Positions 31,681 through 39,065 of a DNA stretch of 44,656 bases are shown here, piece by piece. The DNA is from Ruminococcus sp. (GTDB taxonomy: Bacteria > Bacillota > Clostridia > Oscillospirales > Ruminococcaceae). Position 1 is the stretch's first letter, and each line of letters starts with the position of its first letter. The translations under genes were made by a program, and so were the position numbers. Below the pieces are notes generated by a model. That model was not told the origin of the DNA, did not search any database, and saw only the letters and a list, made by a program, of their open reading frames with translations. The stretch is taken from assembly GCA_017460665.1 (NCBI GenBank), contig JAFUAO010000028.1:1-44656 (forward strand). The letters are read 5' to 3'.

Positions 31681-32463
31681 ATGAGAGTCACAAGGATCAT
31701 GCTGGGAAGGAGCCAGCAGACACCGGTCAGGGGAGAGTCAGGCAGCGATCTGAGGCTGTTCCTGTTCCGCACCCCCGTAATCGTGGGCAGCGGCAGCGAT
31801 GAGAGGACCTTCCCCGGCGGAACGGTCATGATCTACAGCTCCGGCGTAAAGCGCTACTTCCGGCCCGCCGGGACCTCGGCGCTGAGGTTCGACTGCGTCA
31901 CCTTCCGCATGAATCACGCAGACCGCCAGTATGCGGCCTCCATGGACCTGCCCTTCGATGAGCCGGTGGAGCTCCGTGACAGCCTTCCGGTCTCGGCCAT
32001 ACTGAAAAATATGCAGACCCAGTCGGTGAGCCTGGGCCGGTTGAAGGAGGAGTTCATGGAGCTCTCCATGCGCCAGCTCTTCATCTGTATCTGCTCTGAG
32101 GGGGAGTCCCCCGTGGAGGAGCTGCCGGACATCCCCAGATATGCCCAGCTAAAGGCGCTAAGGGACGCAGTCTACGACGACCCCATGAGGATCTGGAGCG
32201 TTGACGAGGTCTGTGCGGATATGCGGATCAGCAGCGCCTACTTCCACCGGATCTACCGCAAGGCCTTCGGCGTGACCCTCCGGCAGGACGTTATCGAGAG
32301 CCGCCTGACTGCCGCAGCAGAGCTCCTTGAGACCACGGATCTCTCTGTCAGTGCAGTTGCCGAGCGCTGCGGCTACGACAGCGACTCCTACTTCATGAGG
32401 CAGTTCCGCCTCCACAAGGGCGTTACTCCCACCGAATACCGCCGGAGAGCTGCTGAGAAATAA
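31681..32463 (+). CDS. AraC/XylS-family transcriptional regulator
   Basis: 260 residues from ATG 31681, after AAGGGAGGG. The N-terminal half is a cupin-like sensing region (about 20-135: FLFRTPVIVGSGSDERTFPGG... MIYSSGVKRYFRP), expected to bind a sugar or similar ligand. The C-terminal AraC DNA-binding domain (about 150-258) has both helix-turn-helix units: SVDEVCADMRISSAYFHRIYRKAFG and SVSAVAERCGYDSDSYFMRQFRLHKGVTPTEYRR. Target unknown; it stands alone between a surface protein and a wall peptidase. Its own promoter is strong. Confidence 0.93.
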   Translation: MRVTRIMLGRSQQTPVRGESGSDLRLFLFRTPVIVGSGSDERTFPGGTVMIYSSGVKRYFRPAGTSALRFDCVTFRMNHADRQYAASMDLPFDEPVELRDSLPVSAILKNMQTQSVSLGRLKEEFMELSMRQLFICICSEGESPVEELPDIPRYAQLKALRDAVYDDPMRIWSVDEVCADMRISSAYFHRIYRKAFGVTLRQDVIESRLTAAAELLETTDLSVSAVAERCGYDSDSYFMRQFRLHKGVTPTEYRRRAAEK

Positions 32464-32495
32464 GCCTGGAAATACAAAAAATTGGCATAAAGTCC

Positions 32496-32524
32496 TTTAC
32501 ATGAGGAAGGATATGTGGTATAAT
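32496..32524 (+). promoter_or_regulatory. SigA promoter of the VanY-like peptidase gene
   Basis: TTTACA at 32496-32501, a 17-base spacer, TATAAT at 32519-32524 with extended -10 TGG. The leader is about 27 bases and contains AAGGAG. Confidence 0.85.
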
Positions 32525-32557
32525 AGAACGTGAATATGGAGATAAGGAGAAATACCT

Positions 32558-33577
32558 ATGAACAAAGGAGAGAGACGCAGGAACCGCAGACGCTATAAGG
32601 TCAGGTATGACCGTATCATCGTCTTCGTCCTGGCTATCGCAGTGCTGATCGTGGTAGTCACCTCCTGCACCAAGGCCTGCTCTCAGGACCCGGACAAAAA
32701 GCCGGAGGCTCCCGCAGAGAGCTCATCCGAGATAAACGGCGACGAGCTGAAGGTCCCCGAGGAGACAAAGCCCGATCCCGGACAGGTCCAGGAGCCTACT
32801 AAGCCGGAGGACAGCTACACAGAGATCGCTGTTCCCCATGACGACATCTATAAGGGCGACCTGATCCTGATCAACGCCGCACATGAGTACACCTTCCCAG
32901 AGGGCGACACTGAGCTCCTGACCCTCTACGACAATAAGAACGATTACTACAACGCCAGCGACTACGTCACCAAGGTAGACACTGAGACCGTTGACCATAT
33001 AAATACCATGATGGAGGCATTCGGAACATCTATCGGCAGCACCGTGACAGGGCTCTACCTGCTGGGAGGCTTCCGTACCTTCGATGAGCAGTCCGACAAG
33101 TACCAGAGCGGATCCTCACGCTTCGAGCCCGGACATTCCGAGTATCACTCCGGCAGAGCCTTCGACATCGTCATCTATACCGAGGAGTACGGATCAAGAG
33201 TGTTCAGCACCGACGCTCCCTATGAGTGGTTCAAGGACAACGCCGGAAAGTACGGCTTCATCGTGCGCTTCCCCGAGGACTCAGAGAAATATACCGGCGA
33301 GGAGCCGAGAACGAATACATACCGCTATGTGGGCGTCCCCCATTCCTACTACATGAGCGTGAAGGGCATCTGCCTTGAGCAGTATATCGACGAGGTAAAG
33401 AAGTATACTAAGGACGAGCCCCTTATCGTGGAGGGCGACACCTACAACTACCGGGTATACTACGTCCCTGCCGAGGCTGAGGGCGACACTCAGGTGCCTG
33501 TTCCCACAGAGGTAAGGTACACTATCTCCGGAAACAACGTGGACGGCTTCATCGTTACAGTTACCACGAATAAGTAA
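32558..33577 (+). CDS. D,D-carboxypeptidase of the VanY/LdcB type (peptidase M15B)
   Basis: 339 residues. A basic N-terminus and one membrane segment (about 22-41) anchor it; residues 45-95 are a Pro/Glu/Ser-rich linker. The M15B domain (about 140-290) has the zinc-binding pattern SEYHSGRAFDI (His and Asp) and a second His in VGVPHSYYM, with GGFRTFDEQ before them. It should trim the last D-Ala of peptidoglycan stems at the outer membrane face. A C-terminal extension (about 290-339, ending FIVTVTTNK) is unassigned. No vancomycin resistance genes are near, so a wall-maintenance role is likelier than resistance. Confidence 0.88.
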   Translation: MNKGERRRNRRRYKVRYDRIIVFVLAIAVLIVVVTSCTKACSQDPDKKPEAPAESSSEINGDELKVPEETKPDPGQVQEPTKPEDSYTEIAVPHDDIYKGDLILINAAHEYTFPEGDTELLTLYDNKNDYYNASDYVTKVDTETVDHINTMMEAFGTSIGSTVTGLYLLGGFRTFDEQSDKYQSGSSRFEPGHSEYHSGRAFDIVIYTEEYGSRVFSTDAPYEWFKDNAGKYGFIVRFPEDSEKYTGEEPRTNTYRYVGVPHSYYMSVKGICLEQYIDEVKKYTKDEPLIVEGDTYNYRVYYVPAEAEGDTQVPVPTEVRYTISGNNVDGFIVTVTTNK

Positions 33578-33595
33578 GAAAGAAACAGAGCAACT

Positions 33596-33626
33596 ATAGT
33601 GCTGCGGGCCCGCAGCACTATTTTTC
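33596..33626 (+). terminator. Terminator of the VanY-like gene
   Basis: A 26-base perfect palindrome (ATAGTGCTGCGGG and its complement, 33596-33621) followed by T's. It lies close before the start of the next gene. Confidence 0.9.
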
Positions 33627-33649
33627 CCGAAAAAGAAATGGAGAACGAC

Positions 33650-35290
33650 GTGAAAAAGATCACCCTCGCTGTATGTGCGGCCATGCTCTGCACATCAGCC
33701 TTTTCCTGCGGAAATACAGACCGTGGCACAGGCACCGGGCATATGTTCGATGTGCCTCTGCTGGGGGACCCTGAGAGCCTTGACCCTCAGTTCGCCAGCG
33801 ATCCCTCCTCCGCTACCGTCATCAAGAACCTCTACAGCGGCCTCATGATGACCGACAGCTCCGGAGCGGTGAAGTGCTGCAACGCCGAGAGCTACGACAT
33901 CTCCGAGGACGGCACGGTCTATACCTTCACCCTAAGACAGGACAACTACTGGTTCTACGATACCAACTCCGACGACGTTATCGACGATGAGGAGTGCTTC
34001 AACGTCACCGCCGAGGACTACGTTTTCGCCCTGCAAAGGGTCCTTGACCCGAAGATGCAGTCTCCCTACGCCGAGGAGTTCTCCTGCATAAAGGGCGCCT
34101 CAGAGATCGCCGAAGGACTTATCTCTGCGGAGTCTGCCGAGGTATACGCCGTTGACAGGTACACCCTCATGATCGTTCTGGAGCACCCCTGCGCCGAGTT
34201 TTTAAGGCTTTTGTGCAGCGCCGGCGCCTATCCCTGCAACAAGGAGTTCTTCCTTTCCACCAAGGGCAGGTACGGCCTTGACGACAGGTCGGTCATGTCC
34301 AACGGCGCCTTCTACGTCCGCCAGTGGTTCTACGACCCCTACGGCGTGAACAATATCCTCTTCATGCGGCGCAACGGCAAGAACTGGACCGACGACTATG
34401 AGATAGCGCCCTCCTACCTCAGCTTCTATATCCAGCGCTCCGAGGAGGAGGTCCGGGCGGCCTTCAAGGACGAGAGCATCGAGTGCTTCACCTCCATGAG
34501 CAGCAGCCCCTACAACCCGAAGAAATACTACATCGAGGGGATCCCGGCCACCACGCTGGGACTGATATTCAACCCGGAGGACAAGTATTACTCCAACCTG
34601 AGCCTGCGCATGGCACTGGCCAAGTCCATCGACCGTGACAGCCTTGAGTCCCAGCTCAAGAGCGATGTCCAGTGTGCAAGGGGAGTGATCCCGCCGGCGG
34701 TCAGCGTCCTTGGGCGAAGCTACAGAGAGCTCTCCTCAGACAGGCAGTTCGACGAGTTCGACAAGGAAAAGGCTCTGGAGCTCTACGCACAGGCCAAGCA
34801 GGAGCTGGGGACCGAGTCTATCGAGACAGTGAAGATCCTGGTCAACGCCGAGACCGTGGATTCGGGCTATCTCCACAGCCTGTCACAGCGCTGGCAGGAG
34901 CTCTTTGGCAGCTACATCGGGATCGAGGACGTGACGGCCGAGCAGTTCGAGGAGCGTATCGCAGCCGGGGACTACAGCATTGCCCTCTACCCCGTCCGTG
35001 GGGAGCTTCCCTTGGGCTCATCGTGCCTGAGGCAGTTCGAGACAGTGGAGCGTCTGCGCTCGGAGGAGACAGATGAGCTGGGGCTGACTGAGAAGGTAAT
35101 GAGCTGTCCCGACCCGTCGGAGCTGGTGGAGGCCTATACCTCTGCCGAAAGGGAGCTTTTGGGGCAGTACACCTTCATTCCGCTGTTTTACAAGAACTCC
35201 TACCTGATCGCCGATCGGGACAACGAGCAGATCGTTTACGACCCCTTCACCGGAGCGGTCGATTACCGTCAGGCTCTGAATTATAGCTAA
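33650..35290 (+). CDS. Oligopeptide-type ABC transporter substrate-binding lipoprotein
   Basis: 546 residues from GTG 33650, six bases after GGAG; ATG 33638 lacks a ribosome site. The signal peptide ends in an AFSC lipobox (Cys about residue 20). The mature protein is a family-5 solute-binding protein (OppA/DppA type): LGDPESLDPQFA, IKNLYSGLM, NVTAEDYVFALQRVLDP, LRMALAKSIDRDSL. It should capture peptides outside the cell, but no permease or ATPase genes are adjacent. Residues 104-115 form a loop DTNSDDVIDDEE with the spacing of an EF-hand calcium site, inserted where the family normally has a short turn. There is no clear promoter of its own; transcription may read through the preceding terminator. 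Confidence 0.88.
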   Translation: MKKITLAVCAAMLCTSAFSCGNTDRGTGTGHMFDVPLLGDPESLDPQFASDPSSATVIKNLYSGLMMTDSSGAVKCCNAESYDISEDGTVYTFTLRQDNYWFYDTNSDDVIDDEECFNVTAEDYVFALQRVLDPKMQSPYAEEFSCIKGASEIAEGLISAESAEVYAVDRYTLMIVLEHPCAEFLRLLCSAGAYPCNKEFFLSTKGRYGLDDRSVMSNGAFYVRQWFYDPYGVNNILFMRRNGKNWTDDYEIAPSYLSFYIQRSEEEVRAAFKDESIECFTSMSSSPYNPKKYYIEGIPATTLGLIFNPEDKYYSNLSLRMALAKSIDRDSLESQLKSDVQCARGVIPPAVSVLGRSYRELSSDRQFDEFDKEKALELYAQAKQELGTESIETVKILVNAETVDSGYLHSLSQRWQELFGSYIGIEDVTAEQFEERIAAGDYSIALYPVRGELPLGSSCLRQFETVERLRSEETDELGLTEKVMSCPDPSELVEAYTSAERELLGQYTFIPLFYKNSYLIADRDNEQIVYDPFTGAVDYRQALNYS

Positions 35291-35296
35291 AAATGC

Positions 35297-35337
35297 AAAG
35301 AGGCTGAGCTCTCACTGAGAACTCAGCCTCTTTTTTG
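35297..35337. terminator. Bidirectional terminator between the solute-binding protein and SirTM genes
   Basis: AAAGAGGCTGAG pairs with CTCAGCCTCTTT (inner TCTC/GAGA), with T's on the right for + transcripts and A's on the left for the convergent leftward operon. Confidence 0.88.
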
Positions 35338-35346
35338 TCTTGCGCC

Positions 35347-36192
35347 CTACATCCCCTCCAGCACCTCACAAATATCCCCGTTTATGCAGATGCTCCGTTC
35401 ACGGATCTCGTCGGGAGCATAGGCCTCGCCGAAATTCAGGCAGGCATACACCGTCCTGGGCTCACGGTAGGTCATCCTCCAGAAGGGATACTTGATGATC
35501 ACAGGAGTGTTCATGCCCACGCCCAGCTCCAGGAACAGGATATGCTGGCCGCTGCGGGTGCGGAGGAAGCTGTCGTAGCGCTCGGCGGCCTCATGCCAGC
35601 CCTCGTCCTCCACAAAGGTATCATCGGCACGGAGGGCCATGCTCATGGGTCTTTTGCAGATCGGGCAGTGCGGCACCAGCTCCGATGGCACACGCATATC
35701 CTTCTGCCGCAGGAACATCTCCCGGACCGTCTCCTCGTTGTCGTAGGTCTTTTGGTGGCAGGGCTTGCTGCACTGCCAGAGCCCGTAGTCGCCCTGTGTG
35801 TAGAACAGCCGCTTCTTGTCGAAGCCGGCCTTCTGGAACTGGTGGTCAACATTGGTGGTGATCACGAAGTAGTCCTTGCCCTTCACAAGCTCAAATAGCT
35901 TTTTGTAGGTGCCGTTGTCCACGTCCATATAGCGGTTTATGTAGATGTACCTCGACCAGTACGCCCACATCTCCTCCGGCGTCGGGAAGGGATAGAAGCC
36001 TCCCGAGTACATATCCGTGAAGCCGTATTTCTCCACGAAATCGCCGAAATATTTCTGCAAACGCTCTCCGGAATAGGTAAAGCCTGCGGCAGTGGAGAGC
36101 CCTGCTCCTGCGCCGATGACGATACAGTCGGCGGTCTCCAGCTCATTCTTCAGCCTGCGAAGCTGTTCCGAGAAGTCTCTTGTAGATCTCAT
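35347..36192 (-). CDS. SirTM-class sirtuin (NAD-dependent protein ADP-ribosyltransferase)
   Basis: 281 residues. ATG 36192 has GGGGGAGG and lies 50 bases inside the upstream macrodomain gene, so the pair is coupled. The Rossmann NAD motif is GAGAGLSTAAGF (27-38), with ITTNVDHQF (111-119) and a four-Cys zinc site (141, 145, 176, 179). The usual catalytic His of deacylating sirtuins is absent: the matching position reads FYTQGDYG (Gln 133), with Asn 114 in the NVD motif. In the described SirTM class this change goes with ADP-ribosylation instead of deacylation, the target being a lipoylated carrier protein. No lipoyl-carrier gene is seen here. Confidence 0.85.
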   Translation of the reverse strand: MRSTRDFSEQLRRLKNELETADCIVIGAGAGLSTAAGFTYSGERLQKYFGDFVEKYGFTDMYSGGFYPFPTPEEMWAYWSRYIYINRYMDVDNGTYKKLFELVKGKDYFVITTNVDHQFQKAGFDKKRLFYTQGDYGLWQCSKPCHQKTYDNEETVREMFLRQKDMRVPSELVPHCPICKRPMSMALRADDTFVEDEGWHEAAERYDSFLRTRSGQHILFLELGVGMNTPVIIKYPFWRMTYREPRTVYACLNFGEAYAPDEIRERSICINGDICEVLEGM

Positions 36193-36922
36193 GGTCTTCC
36201 TCCCCCCAAACGTTGAAAATTACTTGTATATCGCTGTTTCTCCGGAACTCCCTGACCGTGCGGACAGCGATCTGAGCCGCTTCGGTCTTTGGGAAGCCGA
36301 AAACTCCCGTTGAGATACAGCAGAAGGCAATGCTGCCGATCCCGTTCTCCGCTGCAAGCTCTAAGCAGCTCCGGTAGCAGCTCTCCAGCAGCCGGCAATG
36401 CTCGCCGGTGAGCCGGCCCTGCACGATCGGGCCCACGGTGTGGATCACATAGCCGCTGGGCAGATCATAGGCCGGAGTGATCTTCGCCCGGCCTGTGGGC
36501 TCCTCATAGCCCTGAGCCTCCATGATCTGAGCGCATTTGTATCTCAGCCTGACTCCGGCGAAGGTGTGTATGCAGTTGTCGATACAGGAGTGGCAGGGCT
36601 GATAGCAGCCCGTCATACCGGAGTTTGCGGCGTTGACGATCGCTCCGCACCGAAGGGTAGTGATATCGCCCTTCCAGAGGTAAATGCCGTCCTCCACAGG
36701 CGTCAAGTTCGCAATATCGGTGATCCCCTTTTGCTCTGTCAGCTCAGTTAGGAGCCGGTCCTCAGCCTGCAAAAAGCTCTCGTCTGCCCATGCCGGGGGA
36801 CGTATGTTCACAAGGCTCCTGTAGAGCCGGAACTTCTCCTCGGCGTTGTCCGGAACGGATATCCTGCCCAGATCGTTTCGCTCGGAGAGAAGGTAGTTTA
36901 TCAGAAAGTCAAGTTTTTTCAT
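36143..36922 (-). CDS. Zinc-containing macrodomain protein (ADP-ribosyl hydrolase)
   Basis: 259 residues from ATG 36922, after GAGGTG. A helical N-terminal part (1-75) precedes the macrodomain (about 80-255): WKGDITTLRCGAIVNAANSGMTG, then CYQPCHSCIDNCIHTFAG, the Cys/His cluster characteristic of zinc-containing macrodomains that partner SirTMs, and ISTGVFGFPKTEAA. In characterised pairs it removes the ADP-ribose placed by SirTM. The two genes overlap and face away from the peptide-binding gene. What the sequence shows here is a complete writer-eraser pair. Confidence 0.88.
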   Translation of the reverse strand: MKKLDFLINYLLSERNDLGRISVPDNAEEKFRLYRSLVNIRPPAWADESFLQAEDRLLTELTEQKGITDIANLTPVEDGIYLWKGDITTLRCGAIVNAANSGMTGCYQPCHSCIDNCIHTFAGVRLRYKCAQIMEAQGYEEPTGRAKITPAYDLPSGYVIHTVGPIVQGRLTGEHCRLLESCYRSCLELAAENGIGSIAFCCISTGVFGFPKTEAAQIAVRTVREFRRNSDIQVIFNVWGEEDHEIYKRLLGTASQAEE

Positions 36923-37053
36923 GTCAGCACCTCGCTTTGGGATCGGCTATTTGGGAATTATATGATATAATAATGGAAAACAGACAGCGATACGGGATGA
37001 AAGAACAGGTAAAGCTATAGATCCCGATCTGTCATAGTAACAAAACACGATCT

Positions 37054-37088
37054 AAGAAAAGAGTGTGCCGACCACCGTCCGCACACTC
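37054..37088. terminator. Terminator of the Rrf2 operon
   Basis: GAGTGTGC (37061-37068) and GCACACTC (37081-37088) form an 8-base-pair stem. Leftward transcripts meet TTTTCTT after it; the other side also has a T run. Confidence 0.8.
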
Positions 37089-37093
37089 TCTTT

Positions 37094-37531
37094 TTATTCT
37101 TCAGAAATGATCTTTCTCGTATCCGAAACGACCTGAGCAAGGGTGGTCCCTTTCAGCTCGCCTTCAAAGGCAGCCTGAGCAGCGCTCAGCCTTCCGTCCG
37201 TGACCCTGTGGATATTGCGTCCTACGGGACACTCAGCATTCGGGTTTTCATGGAAGTGGAAGAGCCCCTCATCATCTACGCAGTCAACAGCCTTGTAAAT
37301 ATCATACAGCGTGATCTGGTCCAGGGCCTTGGCAAGGTGTGCGCCGCCGCTGCCCTGACGAGTGCTGACGATCCCTGCTGACTTTAGCTGCGACAGCACG
37401 TTCCGGACGATCACAGCGTTGACGCCGGTGCTCCCGGAAAGGAAGTCGCTGGTGACACGGCGCTGGTCCCCGAAAATGTCGATACAGCAAAGGATATGCA
37501 CTGCTGTGGTGAATTTACTTGTTATCTGCAT
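37094..37531 (-). CDS. Rrf2-family transcriptional regulator (YwnA-like)
   Basis: 145 residues. The N-terminal winged helix (ITSKFTTAVHILCCI ... RVTSDFLSGSTGVNAVIVRNVLSQLKSAGIVSTRQGSGGAHLAK) is the Rrf2 signature. The usual three-Cys iron-sulfur set is missing: only the ECPVG Cys lies in the right region, as in the cluster-free YwnA/CymR type. It follows an NAD(P)-binding gene with a 12-base gap, the same pairing as B. subtilis ywnB-ywnA. It is a likely regulator of this operon. Confidence 0.88.
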   Translation of the reverse strand: MQITSKFTTAVHILCCIDIFGDQRRVTSDFLSGSTGVNAVIVRNVLSQLKSAGIVSTRQGSGGAHLAKALDQITLYDIYKAVDCVDDEGLFHFHENPNAECPVGRNIHRVTDGRLSAAQAAFEGELKGTTLAQVVSDTRKIISEE

Positions 37532-37543
37532 AGATGATCCATC

Positions 37544-38176
37544 TCACTCTCTTACAACACTGATGCGCTGACCGATATGGTCGCCGCTTTCGATCTCATC
37601 GACCATTGCGATAGCGTAGTCCGCATAGCTGATGATGCTCTCGCCCTTGGAGTTGAGGGTCAGCTCCTCGCCTGCGAGAATGTATCTGCCTGTGCGCTCG
37701 CCCTCAGCCTGGAAGTCACCGGCAGGGCTGATAAAGGTCCACTTGACATCGTTTCTCTCACGCAATTCTGCAAGAGCCTTGCCTTGAGCGTTAGCCAGAG
37801 GCTTGAAAATGTCGGGGAAGTCCGGGCCGTCCATTACCTGAGCGGTGTGCTCGGCATTGACATAGAGGCTCCCGGCGCCGCCCACAACGATGAGCCTTGT
37901 ATCGCTGCCCGACAAAATGTCGCACAGGTGCTTGAGGGAAGTGGAGTGCTGGGGGAGCACCTCGGGCGCCCATGCACCGAAGGCGTCAACGACAACGTCG
38001 AAGCCCTTCAGGTCCTCCGCTGTCAGGTCGAACAGATCCTTGACGATCACCTTTTCTGCTGCGGACTTGTTTTCGCCACGAACGACAGCGGTAACATCGA
38101 GGCCTCTGTCTAATGCCTCCTTGACGATGAGCTGGCCGGCCTTACCGTTTGCACAAACGACTGCGATCTTTTTCAT
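37544..38176 (-). CDS. NAD(P)-binding Rossmann-fold protein (YwnB/NmrA-like)
   Basis: 210 residues. The N-terminal NAD(P) motif is IAVVCANGKAGQLIVKEAL, close to the GxxGxxG pattern (CANGKAG); no Tyr-x-x-x-Lys of classical short-chain dehydrogenases is seen, so it fits the atypical NmrA-like or YwnB group that may sense or reduce under redox stress. The ATG 38176 follows AGGAGG. It heads the operon with the Rrf2 regulator and has a strong promoter. Confidence 0.85.
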   Translation of the reverse strand: MKKIAVVCANGKAGQLIVKEALDRGLDVTAVVRGENKSAAEKVIVKDLFDLTAEDLKGFDVVVDAFGAWAPEVLPQHSTSLKHLCDILSGSDTRLIVVGGAGSLYVNAEHTAQVMDGPDFPDIFKPLANAQGKALAELRERNDVKWTFISPAGDFQAEGERTGRYILAGEELTLNSKGESIISYADYAIAMVDEIESGDHIGQRISVVRE

Positions 38177-38216
38177 AATGATACCTCCTGAATTATAGCA
38201 TAAAAATTATTGCCTG

Positions 38217-38301
38217 TAAAGTTGTAACGTTCTTTGCTTCAACTTTCTGACGTAAGTATAACATGAAAGCTCTAACTTGTCAATTACTTTATTACAACTT
38301 T
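38217..38301 (-). promoter_or_regulatory. SigA promoter with flanking repeated operator boxes
   Basis: On the minus strand, TTGACA (38278-38283), 17-base spacer and TATACT (38255-38260). Boxes of the form (T)TACAACTTT surround it: TTACAACTTT at 38292-38301, TTCAACTTT at 38238-38246, and the inverse AAAGTTGTAA at 38218-38227. AAAGTTG and CAACTTT (38218-38224, 38240-38246) form a perfect dyad over the start region. This suits repression by a dimeric regulator such as the Rrf2 protein of the operon. Confidence 0.7.
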
Positions 38302-38339
38302 GGAGGATCGTACAGATCTCGCCCCTATCAATTAGTGAA

Positions 38340-38365
38340 AATGCTCATGGAGATCCATGAGCATC
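38340..38365 (-). terminator. Terminator of the TetR gene
   Basis: ATGCTCATGG-AGAT-CCATGAGCAT, a perfect 10-base-pair stem (38341-38364), followed on the minus strand by a short T run. Confidence 0.85.
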
Positions 38366-38374
38366 TGTACTGTT

Positions 38375-38923
38375 TCAGTTTTCGTCCTTCTCCTCATACA
38401 GCCCCACGATACCGTCCGAGAGCTTCTCGATGAGCCCCAGCACAGGCCTGATCCCGTGGTCGCAGTACTTGAAATAGGTGTAATACCCCCCGTAGATCAG
38501 GTAGGTCAGCATCATTCGGTGCTCCATATCCGGCCTGTAGTCCGGATAGGCCGACAGGATCACCGCCGTGATCTCCTCCTCGAAGAGCGATAAGAAGCTG
38601 CTGCTGCGGCTGCCCTCAAAGAGGATCTTGATGAGCTGCTCGTTGGAGATGAAAGAGTCCTCCAGCTCCTTGATGAACCGCCTTGTGTCCCTGAGGACGT
38701 TCTCCGGGTGCTCGATCCCTGCCAGACAGGACCGGACCACGTCCTTTTCCAGAGTTTCCGACAGGTCGTAGATGTCTCGGAAGTGGAGGTAGAAGGTGGC
38801 CTTGTTGATCTGGGCAAGAGAGGAGAGCTCCTTGACGGTGATCTTCTCCAAGGGCTTTGAGGCCCGAAGCTGCAAAAATGCGTTGATGACGGCACGCTTT
38901 GTTTTTTCTGTGCGAAGGTCCAT
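38375..38923 (-). CDS. TetR/AcrR-family regulator
   Basis: 182 residues from ATG 38923, after AAAGGAGGAG; a longer start at 38953 has no such site. The N-terminal helix-turn-helix (KTKRAVINAFLQLRASKPLEKITVKELSSLAQINKATFYLHF, about 8-50, read in parts) is typical of TetR. The C-terminal ligand-binding half (IYGGYYTYFKY) resembles the DhaS/TetR_C_7 group. It is divergent from glgB, with about 140 bases between them, but no operator is obvious, and targets are unknown. Confidence 0.9.
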   Translation of the reverse strand: MDLRTEKTKRAVINAFLQLRASKPLEKITVKELSSLAQINKATFYLHFRDIYDLSETLEKDVVRSCLAGIEHPENVLRDTRRFIKELEDSFISNEQLIKILFEGSRSSSFLSLFEEEITAVILSAYPDYRPDMEHRMMLTYLIYGGYYTYFKYCDHGIRPVLGLIEKLSDGIVGLYEEKDEN

Positions 38924-39065
38924 GGCTCCTCCTTTATCGACACTTTTCGTCAAATGTCGCTTATTAGACTAAGGGCGAAAAACGATGATTGTAATTTCCG
39001 CACCTCTGCGATATAATTATATTATAATGACTTTTTCGACTGTTGTCAATTATGGAGATGATAGC

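Noticed and set aside
32558-33577. Vancomycin resistance determinant
   Set aside because: VanY-like fold only; no vanA/H/X-type ligase, dehydrogenase or dipeptidase genes and no VanRS pair are present.
36790-37020. Short + strand frame overlapping the macrodomain gene start
   Set aside because: It lies mostly antisense to a well-supported gene and lacks a ribosome site.
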